From the NCBI GenBank assembly GCA_029961745.1, contig CP124680.1, positions 2,666,001 to 2,730,000 on the forward strand: a DNA stretch of 64,000 nucleotides, in the 5' to 3' direction. The position numbers and the translations under genes are program-made. Source of the stretch: Nocardioides sp. L-11A. GTDB lineage: Bacteria; Actinomycetota; Actinomycetes; Propionibacteriales; Nocardioidaceae. Positions 53,221 through 61,878 of this stretch are shown one piece after another. Below the pieces are notes generated by a model that did not search any database, had not been told where the DNA came from, and saw only the letters and a program-made list of their open reading frames with translations. Numbering within the stretch: position 1 is the stretch's first letter; every line of letters begins with the position of its first letter.

Positions 53221-54114
53221 ATGAGCGAGCAGCAGGAGCACGGCACCACCCGGGTCAAGCGCGGCATGGCCGAGATGCTCAAGGGTGGCGTCATCATGGA
53301 CGTGGTGACCCCGGAACAGGCCAAGATCGCCGAGGATGCCGGCGCGGTGGCCGTGATGGCGCTGGAGCGGGTCCCGGCCGACATCCGCGCCCAGGGCGGC
53401 GTGTCGCGGATGAGTGACCCGGACATGATCGACGGGATCATCGCGGCGGTGTCGATCCCGGTGATGGCCAAGGCCCGGATCGGTCACTTCGCCGAGGCCC
53501 AGGTGCTGCAGTCGCTGGGTGTGGACTACATCGACGAGTCGGAGGTGCTGACCCCGGCCGACTACGCCAACCACATCGACAAGTGGGCGTTCACGGTGCC
53601 GTTCGTGTGTGGCGCGACCAACCTCGGCGAGGCGCTGCGGCGGATCACCGAGGGTGCGGCGATGATCCGGTCCAAGGGCGAGGCGGGCACGGGTGACGTG
53701 TCGAACGCGGTGACCCACATGCGCACCATCCGGGCCGAGATCCGCCGGTTGGGGTCGCTGGCCGACGACGAGCTGTACGTGGCCGCGAAGGAGCTGCAGG
53801 CGCCGTACGACCTGGTGGTCGAGGTGGCCCGCACCGGCAAGCTGCCGGTGGTGCTGTTCACCGCGGGTGGGATCGCGACTCCGGCGGATGCGGCGATGAT
53901 GATGCAGCTGGGTGCCGAGGGCGTGTTCGTCGGCTCGGGGATCTTCAAGTCGGGCAACCCGGCGCAGCGGGCCGAGGCGATCGTGAAGGCGACGACGTTC
54001 TACGACGACCCCGACGTGGTCGCGAAGGTGTCGCGGGGCCTGGGCGAGGCGATGGTCGGCATCAATGTCGAGGAGCTGGCCCAGCCGCACCGCCTCTCCG
54101 AGCGCGGCTGGTGA
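53221..54114 (+). CDS. pdxS: pyridoxal 5'-phosphate synthase subunit PdxS
   Basis: The synthase barrel that makes PLP from ribose 5-phosphate, glyceraldehyde 3-phosphate and ammonia channelled from PdxT. The 297-residue protein has the family opening [17 protein letters not shown], the catalytic Lys regions [12 protein letters not shown] and SKGEAGTGD, and [28 protein letters not shown] at 53208-53213 lies 7 nt before the ATG. Normally pdxT follows at once; here they are separated by 3.9 kb of SipW-operon genes and a strong terminator, so stoichiometry depends on separate promoters. Confidence 0.98.
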   Translation: MSEQQEHGTTRVKRGMAEMLKGGVIMDVVTPEQAKIAEDAGAVAVMALERVPADIRAQGGVSRMSDPDMIDGIIAAVSIPVMAKARIGHFAEAQVLQSLGVDYIDESEVLTPADYANHIDKWAFTVPFVCGATNLGEALRRITEGAAMIRSKGEAGTGDVSNAVTHMRTIRAEIRRLGSLADDELYVAAKELQAPYDLVVEVARTGKLPVVLFTAGGIATPADAAMMMQLGAEGVFVGSGIFKSGNPAQRAEAIVKATTFYDDPDVVAKVSRGLGEAMVGINVEELAQPHRLSERGW

Positions 54115-54151
54115 CCGCGGCGGGGTGACCCGCCGGACCTGAACGAACCAC

Positions 54152-54189
54152 CCGAGGCCGTGGCGCTGCGTGCAGCGCCACGGCCTCGG
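54152..54189 (+). terminator. terminator after pdxS
   Basis: CCGAGGCCGTGGCGCTG (54152-54168) pairs perfectly with 54173-54189 around a CGTG loop, a 17-bp stem, followed by TTAAATCT. This is the strongest terminator in the window and isolates pdxS from the SipW operon. Confidence 0.93.
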
Positions 54190-54196
54190 TTAAATC

Positions 54197-54214
54197 TCGG
54201 GACATTGGTCCCGA
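54197..54214. promoter_or_regulatory. inverted repeat upstream of the SipW operon
   Basis: TCGGGAC and GTCCCGA flank ATTG (54197-54214), a 7-bp perfect dyad directly after the pdxS terminator and 120 bp upstream of the first SipW-operon gene. The GAC-N4-GTC core resembles sites of LuxR/NarL-type response regulators; the regulator is not known. Confidence 0.5.
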
Positions 54215-54333
54215 TTCCGGTCACCCGCCGTGCCGGCCTGTGCTGTCCTTCGTTGTGGATCGCGAGGCGCTCCCTGCGTCGCGACCATGACAACCAGACC
54301 TGGGGACAACAGGGCATGGGGACTGGAGAACAA

Positions 54334-54918
54334 ATGAAGAAGACGACGAAGGGCGCGCTCGCGGCAGGCACCGCGGCCGTCCTGCTCATGGGTGGTGCGG
54401 GCACCCTGGCGTACTGGACCGACAACGCGACCGTGGCCGGCACCGGGGTCACCACGGGTCACCTCAAGCTGATCAACGCGGACTGCGGCGACGGCTGGCT
54501 GGTCGACGCCGGTACGCCGGACGAGTTCCCGCTCGTCGGGGCGACCCGCCTGGTCCCCGGCGACACGTTCAGCCAGACCTGCACCTACGAGGTCGACGCC
54601 GTGGGCGACCACATCCTGGCCGAGGTCACGATCGACGAGGGCACGGGCTTCACCGGCAACGCCGATCTGCTCGAGGAGCTCGACCTCAGCTCGTCGAGCA
54701 TCGAGGTCAACAACGTGGCCTATGCCGGCGGCGCTGTCGCGGTGAGCGATGGCCAGACGATCGAGGTGACCTTCGTGGCGGCCTGGCCGTTCGACGACCA
54801 GGTCGACGACCCCGCACAGGGCGCCGGCGCGATCGACAACGGCGCGAACGTCAGCGGTGGCGTCACGGCCGCTCTCGCCGCCGTCGGAGTCACGCTGACC
54901 CAGGTCGACTTCCACTGA
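54334..54918 (+). CDS. SipW-dependent exported protein 1 (alternate-type signal peptide)
   Basis: A 194-residue exported protein. The signal peptide runs MKKTTKGALAAG, a short hydrophobic core, then LAYWTDNATVAG; Ala26-Tyr-Trp-Thr-Asp is the motif of substrates of SipW-type peptidases (TasA/camelysin-like). The mature part is a beta-rich domain with Cys in NADCGDG and SQTCTYEV, acidic throughout, and lacks Lys-rich or hydrophobic patches. GGAGAAC precedes the ATG. It is the first gene of the five-gene operon; such proteins form fibres or coat subunits in other bacteria, but its role here is unknown. Confidence 0.88.
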   Translation: MKKTTKGALAAGTAAVLLMGGAGTLAYWTDNATVAGTGVTTGHLKLINADCGDGWLVDAGTPDEFPLVGATRLVPGDTFSQTCTYEVDAVGDHILAEVTIDEGTGFTGNADLLEELDLSSSSIEVNNVAYAGGAVAVSDGQTIEVTFVAAWPFDDQVDDPAQGAGAIDNGANVSGGVTAALAAVGVTLTQVDFH

Positions 54919-55715
54919 CCTCGGTCGCCGTCCGGCGTGGGCGCACTGCCTTCGGGTGGATCGGTCAGGTCGTCGCATGGCTGGTGATCATCGGCGTGGT
55001 GGTGATCCTCGCGGCCGCGGTCGTCGTACCGCGGCTCGCGGGGGCCACCCCCTACACCGTCCTCACCGGGTCGATGCAGCCGGACTACCCGCCGGGCACC
55101 CTGGTGGTCGTCAAGCCGGCGGCCGTCGATGAGATCGGCACCGGCGACGTGATCACCTACCAGCGGGAGTCGGGCAGGGCCACGGTCGTCACCCACCGGG
55201 TCGTCGCCGTGGCCACCCGGTCCGACGGCGAAGTGGTCCTCACGACCAAGGGCGACGCCAACGACGTGGTCGACCCGGTGCCGGTCAGGGAGGTCCAGGT
55301 CAAGGGACGCCTCTGGTACGCGGTGCCCTATCTCGGACATGTCAACAGTGCGCTGAACGGCGGACAGCGGCAGGTCGCCGTCCTGGTGGTCTCGACCGGG
55401 CTGGTCGGCTATGCGGCGTTCATGTTCGTCGGGGCCCTCCGGGACCGGCGACGCGGGGGGCCGGCGGCACCCGCGGACGACATCGACATCGACACGGCCG
55501 CGCAGATCGACCACACCCCACAACTGGATACGGCAGCGACGCCCGCACCGGTGGCCGCCGCCGCCCCACGGGATCTCCCTGTCGCGGTGCTCGCGGCGAC
55601 GGCGACGGTCCTGGGGCTGCTGCTCCTGGCCCATCGCCGGACCCGCCGTTCAGGTCCGAACCGCCCACGACACCCGAAGCACCCCAACCGACGTACGAAG
55701 GAAGCCCGATCATGA
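54915..55715 (+). CDS. sipW: SipW/ER-type signal peptidase I, copy 1
   Basis: A 266-residue membrane peptidase that would process the AYWTD-type signal peptides. It has the catalytic Ser in TGSMQPDYPPGTLVVV (Ser53) and a His in VVTHRVVAV (His94) that replaces the usual Lys, as in ER-type and SipW enzymes, then KGDANDVVD. A second helix (VAVLVVSTGLVGYAAFMFVG) and a third (LPVAVLAATATVLGLLLLAH) follow. No ATG, GTG or TTG covers the conserved RRGRTAFGW-to-first-helix stretch; the best fit is a CTG at 54915 overlapping the previous stop (CTGA). The first standard start is GTG at 54984, which would cut into the first helix. Confidence 0.85.
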   Translation: MTSVAVRRGRTAFGWIGQVVAWLVIIGVVVILAAAVVVPRLAGATPYTVLTGSMQPDYPPGTLVVVKPAAVDEIGTGDVITYQRESGRATVVTHRVVAVATRSDGEVVLTTKGDANDVVDPVPVREVQVKGRLWYAVPYLGHVNSALNGGQRQVAVLVVSTGLVGYAAFMFVGALRDRRRGGPAAPADDIDIDTAAQIDHTPQLDTAATPAPVAAAAPRDLPVAVLAATATVLGLLLLAHRRTRRSGPNRPRHPKHPNRRTKEARS

Positions 55716-56368
55716 TCCGCCGTCCCGCCTCGCTCGTGGCCGCAGCCGTGCTGGCTGTCGGCATCGCGGCCGCGCCGGCGCAGGCCGCCGACGAGATCGG
55801 CCTCAGCACGGACGGCGTCACCTGGGTTCCCCAACTGGCCGCGCCGCTCTACCCGGCCGGCTTCCGCTGGGTGCCGGGCGACGTGGAGGAGCGCTCCTTC
55901 CGGGTCCGCAACGGTGGCCCGTCGGCCGGCGAGGTCACCGTCGACGTGGTCACCGCCGATCCGGCGGCGCTGCTCGCCTCATCCGACTTCCACCTGGAGG
56001 CCCGGGTCGCTGACGGCCCCTGGACCGAGGTCCTGGACGGCACGACGCGGCTGCAGCCGGCCGTGCTCGACGTGCCCCGGGGCGCGGACACGACGGTGTC
56101 GGTCCGAGGCTCGTTCCGACCGGAGGCGACGGGGCACCTGGACCGGACGGCGTCCTTCGAGGTCCGCTTGACGATGTCCGAGGACGGCGACATCGCCGGT
56201 GAGCAGGACGAGGGTGAGGTCGGCGGTCAGGACGACGGAGTGCTGCCGGACGCCGGCTCCGCCGTCGGCGCCGGCCTGCTCTGGTTGGCCGCCGGTCTCG
56301 TCGGCACCGGTCTCGCGCTCGTCCGACCCCGACGCGCCCGTCGCAAGGAGGTGGCTGCCCATGACTAG
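55712..56368 (+). CDS. secreted protein with C-terminal LPDAG-type sorting signal
   Basis: A 218-residue exported protein. It has an N-terminal signal peptide (LVAAAVLAVGIAAAPAQAA), a beta-rich ectodomain (SFRVRNGGPSAGEVTVDVV), an acidic linker, then LPDAG at residues 178-182, a hydrophobic helix and the basic tail RPRRARRK. This is the layout of a sortase substrate, with Ala replacing the Thr of LPxTG. It could be anchored to peptidoglycan by an unusual sortase or simply remain a membrane protein. The ATG overlaps the SipW stop (ATGA). Confidence 0.82.
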   Translation: MIRRPASLVAAAVLAVGIAAAPAQAADEIGLSTDGVTWVPQLAAPLYPAGFRWVPGDVEERSFRVRNGGPSAGEVTVDVVTADPAALLASSDFHLEARVADGPWTEVLDGTTRLQPAVLDVPRGADTTVSVRGSFRPEATGHLDRTASFEVRLTMSEDGDIAGEQDEGEVGGQDDGVLPDAGSAVGAGLLWLAAGLVGTGLALVRPRRARRKEVAAHD

Positions 56369-56960
56369 GCATGTGCCACGACACCGCCTGGCACGTCCCG
56401 GCTGGTTCGGACGCGGCCGGACCCGCGCCCTCCTCTCCGCGGGTCTGCTGCTCGGCACCGGTGCGGTGGCAACCTCGGCCTATTGGACCGATGCCGCGGT
56501 GGCGCCGGGAGTCACGGTCCGCAGCGGCGAGCTCCACATCGACCTCGAGGACAACCAGCAGACCAGGCCGGAGACCATCACGGACTGGCCCGACCTGAAC
56601 CTGACCGGCATGGCCGACGGCGACATCAGGGTGGCGCTGATGAAGGTCTCGAACAACAGCATCGGCGACGCGACGCTCTCGTACGGCCTCGAGGCCGCCG
56701 CGACGAACCCCCTGGGTGCGGCGTTGCGGGTCACCGTCCGCCAAGGTGGCTCGATCAACGCCGGCGCCTGCGTCGGCGGGAGCCTGGTCGGGGGGACGGG
56801 CGTCCCGCTCAACGGATTCGACGAGGTCGTCAGCGCCCACCTCGGGCCGGGGCAGTCACACGACCTCTGCATCCAGGTACGGCTGCCGTCGCCGTCGGGC
56901 GTCCCCGCGAACGCGACCTCAGCCGTGACGTTCACCTTCCCCGCCAGGCAGGAGCAGTGA
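56361..56960 (+). CDS. SipW-dependent exported protein 2
   Basis: A 199-residue exported protein. A basic N-terminal region (RHVPRHRLARPGWFGRGRTR), a hydrophobic core (LLSAGLLLGTGAVATSA) and Ala40-Tyr-Trp-Thr-Asp form the SipW-type signal. The mature domain has a beta-rich pattern with two Cys (GACVGG and DLCIQV) that may pair. AAGGAGGTG is 8 nt before the ATG, the best ribosome-binding site of the operon, and the start overlaps the previous gene by 8 bp. Confidence 0.87.
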   Translation: MTRHVPRHRLARPGWFGRGRTRALLSAGLLLGTGAVATSAYWTDAAVAPGVTVRSGELHIDLEDNQQTRPETITDWPDLNLTGMADGDIRVALMKVSNNSIGDATLSYGLEAAATNPLGAALRVTVRQGGSINAGACVGGSLVGGTGVPLNGFDEVVSAHLGPGQSHDLCIQVRLPSPSGVPANATSAVTFTFPARQEQ

Positions 56961-57958
56961 TGTCCGCCGCGAAGCGGGTCGCCCGCGAGACCCTCCTGTG
57001 GGTCGGGGGAGTGCTGGGCACCCTGTGCCTGCTCTCCCTGCTCGCCGGCTGGCTCTTCCAGGTCACGCCGCTGGTCTTCTCGTCCGGGTCGATGAGCCCG
57101 GCCTACGCCGCGGGCGCGCTCGGCATCGCCCGCGAGGTCCCCGCCTCCGACCTGGCCGTCGGCGATGTCGTGAGCGTCCTCGACGCCGACGGCAGGCGGG
57201 TCACCCACCGGATCACCGGCCTCGACGCCGCGGGCGACGCCACCGTCCTCACGCTGCGAGGTGACGCGAACGACGTGGCCGACGCACAGCCGTATGTGGT
57301 CCAGGAGGCGGACCGCGTCGTCCTCGGCGTCCCGTACGCCGGCTACGTGCTCAACGCCGCGGCCAGCCCGTTCGGCCTCGCCGCCGCCGCGCTGCTCGTG
57401 CTGGCCGTGCTGCTGATCGGCTTCGGCCGGGGACACCGCCTGGTGCCGGTCGGCCTGGCCTCGACGGTGGCGCTCGGCGCCGGCCTGGGCGCGAGCGGCG
57501 TCGCGCCCTGGGCCTTCACCTCGGCGTACTGGACCGACTCGGCCGTGGCGACCGTCAAGGCGACGACCCCGGCACTGCAGAGTCACGCGCAGCCCGGTTG
57601 CGCCCAGAGCGGCCCCGGAGGGATCGCCCGGCTGACCTGGACCGACGTCAACGACCTGTACGAGTACACCTGGAGTGTGCGCGAGCTCAACGGCACCCCG
57701 GCGCCGGTCGGCACCGCCAATCCGCCGCCGCAGCTCAGTGGCGTCCTCGGCGGGAGCACGACACAGGGACAGCAGGTGCAGCTGGACATCCCGACGACCA
57801 GGGGCCAGGGGCAGGTCCACAAGAAGAACTTCGTCGTGTGGGTGACGACCCGCCTGATCTCGGACAACAGTGTCACTGGACCGACGACCGTCACACCGAT
57901 CCACCGCGAGGAGGGCCAGGGCGGCAACATCTGGGTCGCGTACTGCGGTCACGTGTAG
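56960..57958 (+). CDS. signal peptidase fused to an AYWTD-type exported domain
   Basis: A 332-residue protein joining two parts. Residues 1-155 form a SipW/ER-type signal peptidase: first helix (TLLWVGGVLGTLCLLSLLAGW), Ser44 in SSGSMSPAY, His83 in VTHRITG, RGDANDVAD, then a second helix (AALLVLAVLLIGFG). Residues about 158-332 start with another hydrophobic segment (VGLASTVALGAGLGASG) that leads into Ala189-Tyr-Trp-Thr-Asp, matching the signal of the two exported proteins upstream, and then a beta-rich domain with Cys (QPGCAQS and VAYCGHV). The protein may therefore be its own substrate and release the C-terminal domain. It ends the operon. Confidence 0.83.
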   Translation: MSAAKRVARETLLWVGGVLGTLCLLSLLAGWLFQVTPLVFSSGSMSPAYAAGALGIAREVPASDLAVGDVVSVLDADGRRVTHRITGLDAAGDATVLTLRGDANDVADAQPYVVQEADRVVLGVPYAGYVLNAAASPFGLAAAALLVLAVLLIGFGRGHRLVPVGLASTVALGAGLGASGVAPWAFTSAYWTDSAVATVKATTPALQSHAQPGCAQSGPGGIARLTWTDVNDLYEYTWSVRELNGTPAPVGTANPPPQLSGVLGGSTTQGQQVQLDIPTTRGQGQVHKKNFVVWVTTRLISDNSVTGPTTVTPIHREEGQGGNIWVAYCGHV

Positions 57959-58008
57959 GCCTGGACCGCTGACAACAGAGGGCGGCGGCGGCCCTAGGAT
58001 CGGTGCCT

Positions 58009-58584
58009 GTGCCTGCCATCGGAGTCTTCGCCCTCCAGGGCGACGTCCGCGAACACCTGCAGACCCTGACCGCCCTCGGTGCGGAGGCGTTCGCGGTCCG
58101 CCGCCCGGCCGAGCTCGACCGCTGTGACGGCCTGGTGCTGCCCGGAGGTGAGTCGACCACGATGGCCAAGCTGGCGCGCACCTTCGAGCTGCTCGAGCCA
58201 CTGCGGGCACGGGTGGGGGACGGCATGCCGACCTTCGGGACCTGCGCCGGGATGATCCTGCTGGCCGACCGGATCGAGGGCGGCACCGCCGACCAGGAGA
58301 CGATCGGCGGCCTCGACGTCACGGTGCGCCGCAACGCCTTCGGACGTCAGGTGGACTCGTTCGAGGCGGACCTGCCGTTCGCGGGACTGGCCGATCCGGT
58401 GCACGCCGTGTTCATCCGCGCACCGTGGGTCGAGCGGACCGGATCAGGGGTCGAGGTGCTGGCCGAGGCGCAGGGACATCCGGTCGCCGTACGCCAGGGA
58501 CACCTGATGGCGACGTCCTTCCATCCCGAGGTCGACGGCGACGGACGGGTGCACCGGATCTTCCTGGATCTGGTGCAGCAGTAG
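58009..58584 (+). CDS. pdxT: pyridoxal 5'-phosphate synthase glutaminase subunit PdxT
   Basis: The glutaminase that supplies ammonia to PdxS. The protein is 191 residues from this start; Cys79 in [11 protein letters not shown] is the nucleophile and FHPEV holds the His-Glu pair. LPGGESTT is the oxyanion region. The GTG at 58009 gives the family N-terminus [12 protein letters not shown], and TAGGAT lies 8 nt before it; a GTG two codons earlier is the alternative. Separation from pdxS by a terminator and the SipW operon is unusual. Confidence 0.97.
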   Translation: MPAIGVFALQGDVREHLQTLTALGAEAFAVRRPAELDRCDGLVLPGGESTTMAKLARTFELLEPLRARVGDGMPTFGTCAGMILLADRIEGGTADQETIGGLDVTVRRNAFGRQVDSFEADLPFAGLADPVHAVFIRAPWVERTGSGVEVLAEAQGHPVAVRQGHLMATSFHPEVDGDGRVHRIFLDLVQQ

Positions 58585-58619
58585 ACTTCTCCGCTGTTGT
58601 CGGGATGTAAGGAGTCCTC

Positions 58620-59387
58620 ATGTCTGGCCACTCCAAGTGGGCGACCACCAAGCACAAGAAGGCCGTGATCGACGCGAAGCGCGGCAAGCTCTTCGCGAAG
58701 CTCATCAAGAACATCGAGATCGCCGCCAAGATGGGCGGTCCCGACCCCTCCGGCAACCCGACGCTCTTCGACGCCATCCAGAAGGCGAAGAAGCAGTCGG
58801 TGCCCAACAAGAACATCGACTCCGCGGTCAAGCGCGGCGGCGGTCTCGAGGGCGGCGGCGTCGACTACGAGACGATCATGTACGAGGTCTACGGCCCGCA
58901 GGGCGTCGCGCTCCTCGTCGAGTGCCTCACCGACAACCGCAACCGTGCGGCCATGGAGGTGCGCACCGCGGTGACCCGCAACGGCGGCACCATGGCCGAC
59001 CCGGGCTCCGTCTCCCGCCTGTTCAACCGCAAGGGCGTCGTCGTCGTCGCCAAGGCCCAGGAGGGCAAGGACGTCTCCGAGGACGACATCCTCGAGGCCA
59101 CGCTCGACGCGGGCGCCGAGGAGGTCAACGACCTGGGCGAGGCCTTCGAGGTCCAGTCCGAGGCCACCGACGTCGTCGCCGTGCGGACGGCGCTGCAGGA
59201 GGCGGGGATCGACTACGAGTCGGCCGAGGTGCAGTTCGTCGCCTCGATGGACATCCCGGTCGCCGACCCGGCCGCGGCCGGCAAGGTGTTCAAGCTCGTC
59301 GACGCCGTCGACGATCTCGACGACGTGCAGAACGTCTTCTCGAACGCCGACATCCCCGACGACGTCCTGGACCAGATCGAGGAGTGA
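58620..59387 (+). CDS. yebC: YebC/PmpR-family protein
   Basis: A 255-residue protein with [20 protein letters not shown], the conserved N-terminus, and the usual three-domain pattern ([44 protein letters not shown]). Members act as transcription regulators or as ribosome-associated factors that relieve stalling. AAGGAG precedes the ATG. It is placed just before ruvC, as in most actinobacteria. Confidence 0.96.
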   Translation: MSGHSKWATTKHKKAVIDAKRGKLFAKLIKNIEIAAKMGGPDPSGNPTLFDAIQKAKKQSVPNKNIDSAVKRGGGLEGGGVDYETIMYEVYGPQGVALLVECLTDNRNRAAMEVRTAVTRNGGTMADPGSVSRLFNRKGVVVVAKAQEGKDVSEDDILEATLDAGAEEVNDLGEAFEVQSEATDVVAVRTALQEAGIDYESAEVQFVASMDIPVADPAAAGKVFKLVDAVDDLDDVQNVFSNADIPDDVLDQIEE

Positions 59388-59444
59388 GCGCCGCTCCCGG
59401 GCGTGTCTCGCCGGCTTTCCCACGGAAAGCGCCTACCTTGGTCT

Positions 59445-59460
59445 CCGAACACATGTTCGG
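59445..59460 (+). promoter_or_regulatory. LexA box upstream of ruvC
   Basis: CCGAACACATGTTCGG is a LexA-type palindrome (flanked by T and A, extending the symmetry), 15 bp before the ruvC start. It differs from the consensus TCGAAC-N4-GTTCGA at the two outermost bases. It indicates SOS control of ruvCAB. Confidence 0.8.
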
Positions 59461-59475
59461 ACGGAAGGTGATGGC

Positions 59476-60033
59476 GTGCGCGTGCTCGGGATCGACCCGG
59501 GGCTGACCCGCTGCGGGCTCGGCGTGGTCGAGGGCTCGATCGGCCGGCCGTTGGCGTTGGTCGACGTCGGTGTGGTCCGCACGCCCTCGGCGTGGTCGGT
59601 GCCCGAGCGGCTGGTGTTCATCGAGAAGGGGATCGAGGCCCGCCTCGACGAGCACGCGCCCGACGCCGTCGCGATCGAGCGGATCTTCGCCCGCTCCGAC
59701 GTGAGCACGATCATGGGCACCGCTCAGGCCGCCGGGATCGCCATGGTCTGCGCGGCGCGCCGCGGCCTGCCGGTCGCCCTGCACACCCCGAGCGAGGTGA
59801 AGGCGGCGGTGTCCGGCAACGGTCGCGCCGACAAGTCCCAGGTCGGCCTGATGGTCACCCGGATCCTGCGCCTGGACGCGATGCCGAAGCCGGCCGATGC
59901 CGCCGACGCCCTCGCGCTGGCGATCACCCACATCTGGCGCGGGGGCAGCCAGGCCCGGATCGACGCCGCCGTCGCCGCGGCCCGCCCGACCCGCTCCCGC
60001 ATCCCCACCCGCACCTCTGGAGGAGTCCGATGA
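59476..60033 (+). CDS. ruvC: Holliday junction resolvase RuvC
   Basis: The endonuclease that cuts Holliday junctions held by RuvAB. In 185 residues, the catalytic Asp7 is in [12 protein letters not shown], Glu in [13 protein letters not shown], and the last acids in [15 protein letters not shown]. The GTG at 59476 follows GGAAGG. It overlaps ruvA by four bases (ATGA). Confidence 0.97.
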   Translation: MRVLGIDPGLTRCGLGVVEGSIGRPLALVDVGVVRTPSAWSVPERLVFIEKGIEARLDEHAPDAVAIERIFARSDVSTIMGTAQAAGIAMVCAARRGLPVALHTPSEVKAAVSGNGRADKSQVGLMVTRILRLDAMPKPADAADALALAITHIWRGGSQARIDAAVAAARPTRSRIPTRTSGGVR

Positions 60034-60626
60034 TCGCGTTCGTGCGCGGCAACGTCGCCACCCTGACCCTGAGCAGCGCCGTCGTCGAGGTCGGCGGCGT
60101 CGGGCTGGAGCTGATGTGCACACCGGGCACGCTCGCCCAGCTGCGCACGGGCACGACCGCGACGCTGCCGACCAGCATGATCGTGCGCGAGGACTCCCTC
60201 ACGCTCTACGGCTTCGCCGACGAGGAGGAGAAGACGATCTTCGAGCTCGTCCAGACCGCCTCCGGCGTCGGCCCGAAGCTGGCCCAGGCGATCGTGGCGG
60301 TGCTCTCGCCCGACGGCGTCCGCAACGCCATCGCCTCCGACGACGTCCGCACCCTCACCAAGGTCCCGGGCATCGGCCAGAAGGGCGCGCAGCGGATCAT
60401 CCTCGAGCTCAAGGACCGCATCGGCGCCGCGACGGGCGCGACCTCCGGCGGCTCGCCGGCCGGAGCCGCCGCCTGGCGCGACCAGGTCCACCAGGGCCTG
60501 GTCGGTCTCGGCTACAACGCCAAGGACGCCGACAAGGCCGTCGACGCCGTCGCCGGCGAGGCGGGCGCCGCGCCCGACGTACGCGCGCTGCTGCGGGCCG
60601 CGCTGCGCACCCTCTCGAAGGCCTGA
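60030..60626 (+). CDS. ruvA: Holliday junction DNA helicase subunit RuvA
   Basis: A 198-residue DNA-binding subunit with the three-domain layout: an OB-fold ([28 protein letters not shown]), tandem helix-hairpin-helix motifs ([14 protein letters not shown] and [19 protein letters not shown]) and a C-terminal RuvB-contact domain after a Gly/Ala linker. GGAGGAG lies 7 nt before the ATG. Confidence 0.97.
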   Translation: MIAFVRGNVATLTLSSAVVEVGGVGLELMCTPGTLAQLRTGTTATLPTSMIVREDSLTLYGFADEEEKTIFELVQTASGVGPKLAQAIVAVLSPDGVRNAIASDDVRTLTKVPGIGQKGAQRIILELKDRIGAATGATSGGSPAGAAAWRDQVHQGLVGLGYNAKDADKAVDAVAGEAGAAPDVRALLRAALRTLSKA

Positions 60627-60651
60627 CCGGCGAGCTGACGGAGACTGAGCC

Positions 60652-61731
60652 ATGCCCTTCCACGAGGACGACCTGGAAGCCGCCGAGGAGGTCCACCTCC
60701 GCTCCCTCACGGCCGCCGAGGCCGAGGGCGACGAGCGGGCGGTGGAAGCCGCGCTGCGGCCCCGCAGCCTCGACGAGGTGGTCGGCCAGGGCCGGGTCCG
60801 CGACCAGCTCGGGCTGGTCCTGGAGGCGGCCCGGCAGCGGGGGAGGGCGCCCGACCACGTGCTCCTCTCCGGGCCGCCCGGACTCGGCAAGACCACGCTG
60901 GCGATGATCATCTCCCACGAGATGAACGCCCCTCTGCGGCTCACCAGCGGACCGGCGATCACCCATGCCGGCGATCTCGCGGCGATCCTGTCGGGCCTCA
61001 ACGAGGGCGAGGTGCTCTTCGTCGACGAGATCCACCGGATGTCCCGCCCGGCCGAGGAGATGCTCTACCTCGCGATGGAGGACTTCCGCGTCGACGTCAT
61101 CATCGGCAAGGGCCCCGGCGCGACGGCGATCCCGCTCGACATCCCGCCGTTCACCCTCGTCGGCGCCACCACCCGCGCCGGCTTGCTGCCGGGCCCGTTG
61201 CGCGACAGGTTCGGGTTCACCGCGCACCTCGAGTTCTACGAGCCGCACGAGCTCGACCTGATCGTCCACCGCTCCGCCGGCCTGCTCGGCGTCGAGCTCA
61301 CCCCCGACGGCTCGGCCGAGATCGCCGGCCGCTCGCGCGGCACCCCGCGCATCGCCAACCGGCTGCTGCGCCGGGTCCGCGACTACGCCCAGGTGCGTGC
61401 CGACGGCGTCGTCACCCGTGTCGTCGCGCAGGCTGCGCTCGACCTGTACGAGGTCGACGAGCTCGGCCTCGACCGGCTCGACCGCGCCGTCCTCGACGCC
61501 CTGTGCCGCCGCTTCGGCGGCGGCCCGGTGGGCGTCTCCACGCTGGCCGTCGCGGTCGGGGAGGAGCGCGAGACGGTCGAGGAGGTCGCGGAGCCGTTCC
61601 TGGTCCGCAACGGCTTCCTCGCCCGCACGCCGCGCGGCCGGATCGCGACGCCCGCCGCCTGGACGCACCTGGGGCTGACGCCGCCCGCCCTGCCGTACGA
61701 CGAGTCGGGGCCGACCCTCTTCGAGGACTGA
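60652..61731 (+). CDS. ruvB: Holliday junction branch-migration ATPase RuvB
   Basis: A 359-residue AAA+ motor. It has Walker [12 protein letters not shown] (about residues 74-84), Walker [10 protein letters not shown], sensor [18 protein letters not shown] with its arginine finger, and a C-terminal winged helix. The acidic N-terminal tail ([12 protein letters not shown]) is normal for actinobacteria. It completes the LexA-controlled ruvCAB operon. Confidence 0.98.
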   Translation: MPFHEDDLEAAEEVHLRSLTAAEAEGDERAVEAALRPRSLDEVVGQGRVRDQLGLVLEAARQRGRAPDHVLLSGPPGLGKTTLAMIISHEMNAPLRLTSGPAITHAGDLAAILSGLNEGEVLFVDEIHRMSRPAEEMLYLAMEDFRVDVIIGKGPGATAIPLDIPPFTLVGATTRAGLLPGPLRDRFGFTAHLEFYEPHELDLIVHRSAGLLGVELTPDGSAEIAGRSRGTPRIANRLLRRVRDYAQVRADGVVTRVVAQAALDLYEVDELGLDRLDRAVLDALCRRFGGGPVGVSTLAVAVGEERETVEEVAEPFLVRNGFLARTPRGRIATPAAWTHLGLTPPALPYDESGPTLFED

Positions 61732-61878
61732 CCCGCAGCCGCTGGGCGCGACCTCGGGAGCACGGATTTCTCCGTCGATCCGTGCGGCGCAAGGTTCCGT
61801 CGCTACACTTCCCAGTCGGTCCCGGGGACGATGATGTCCTCCGGCGTCCGTCCTTGCCCCCGTGGAGAAGGTTGGTCC

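Noticed and set aside
54160..54333. Longer N-terminus for SipW substrate 1
   Set aside because: The extension lies in the pdxS terminator, and MKKTTKGALAAG with GGAG upstream gives a normal signal peptide.
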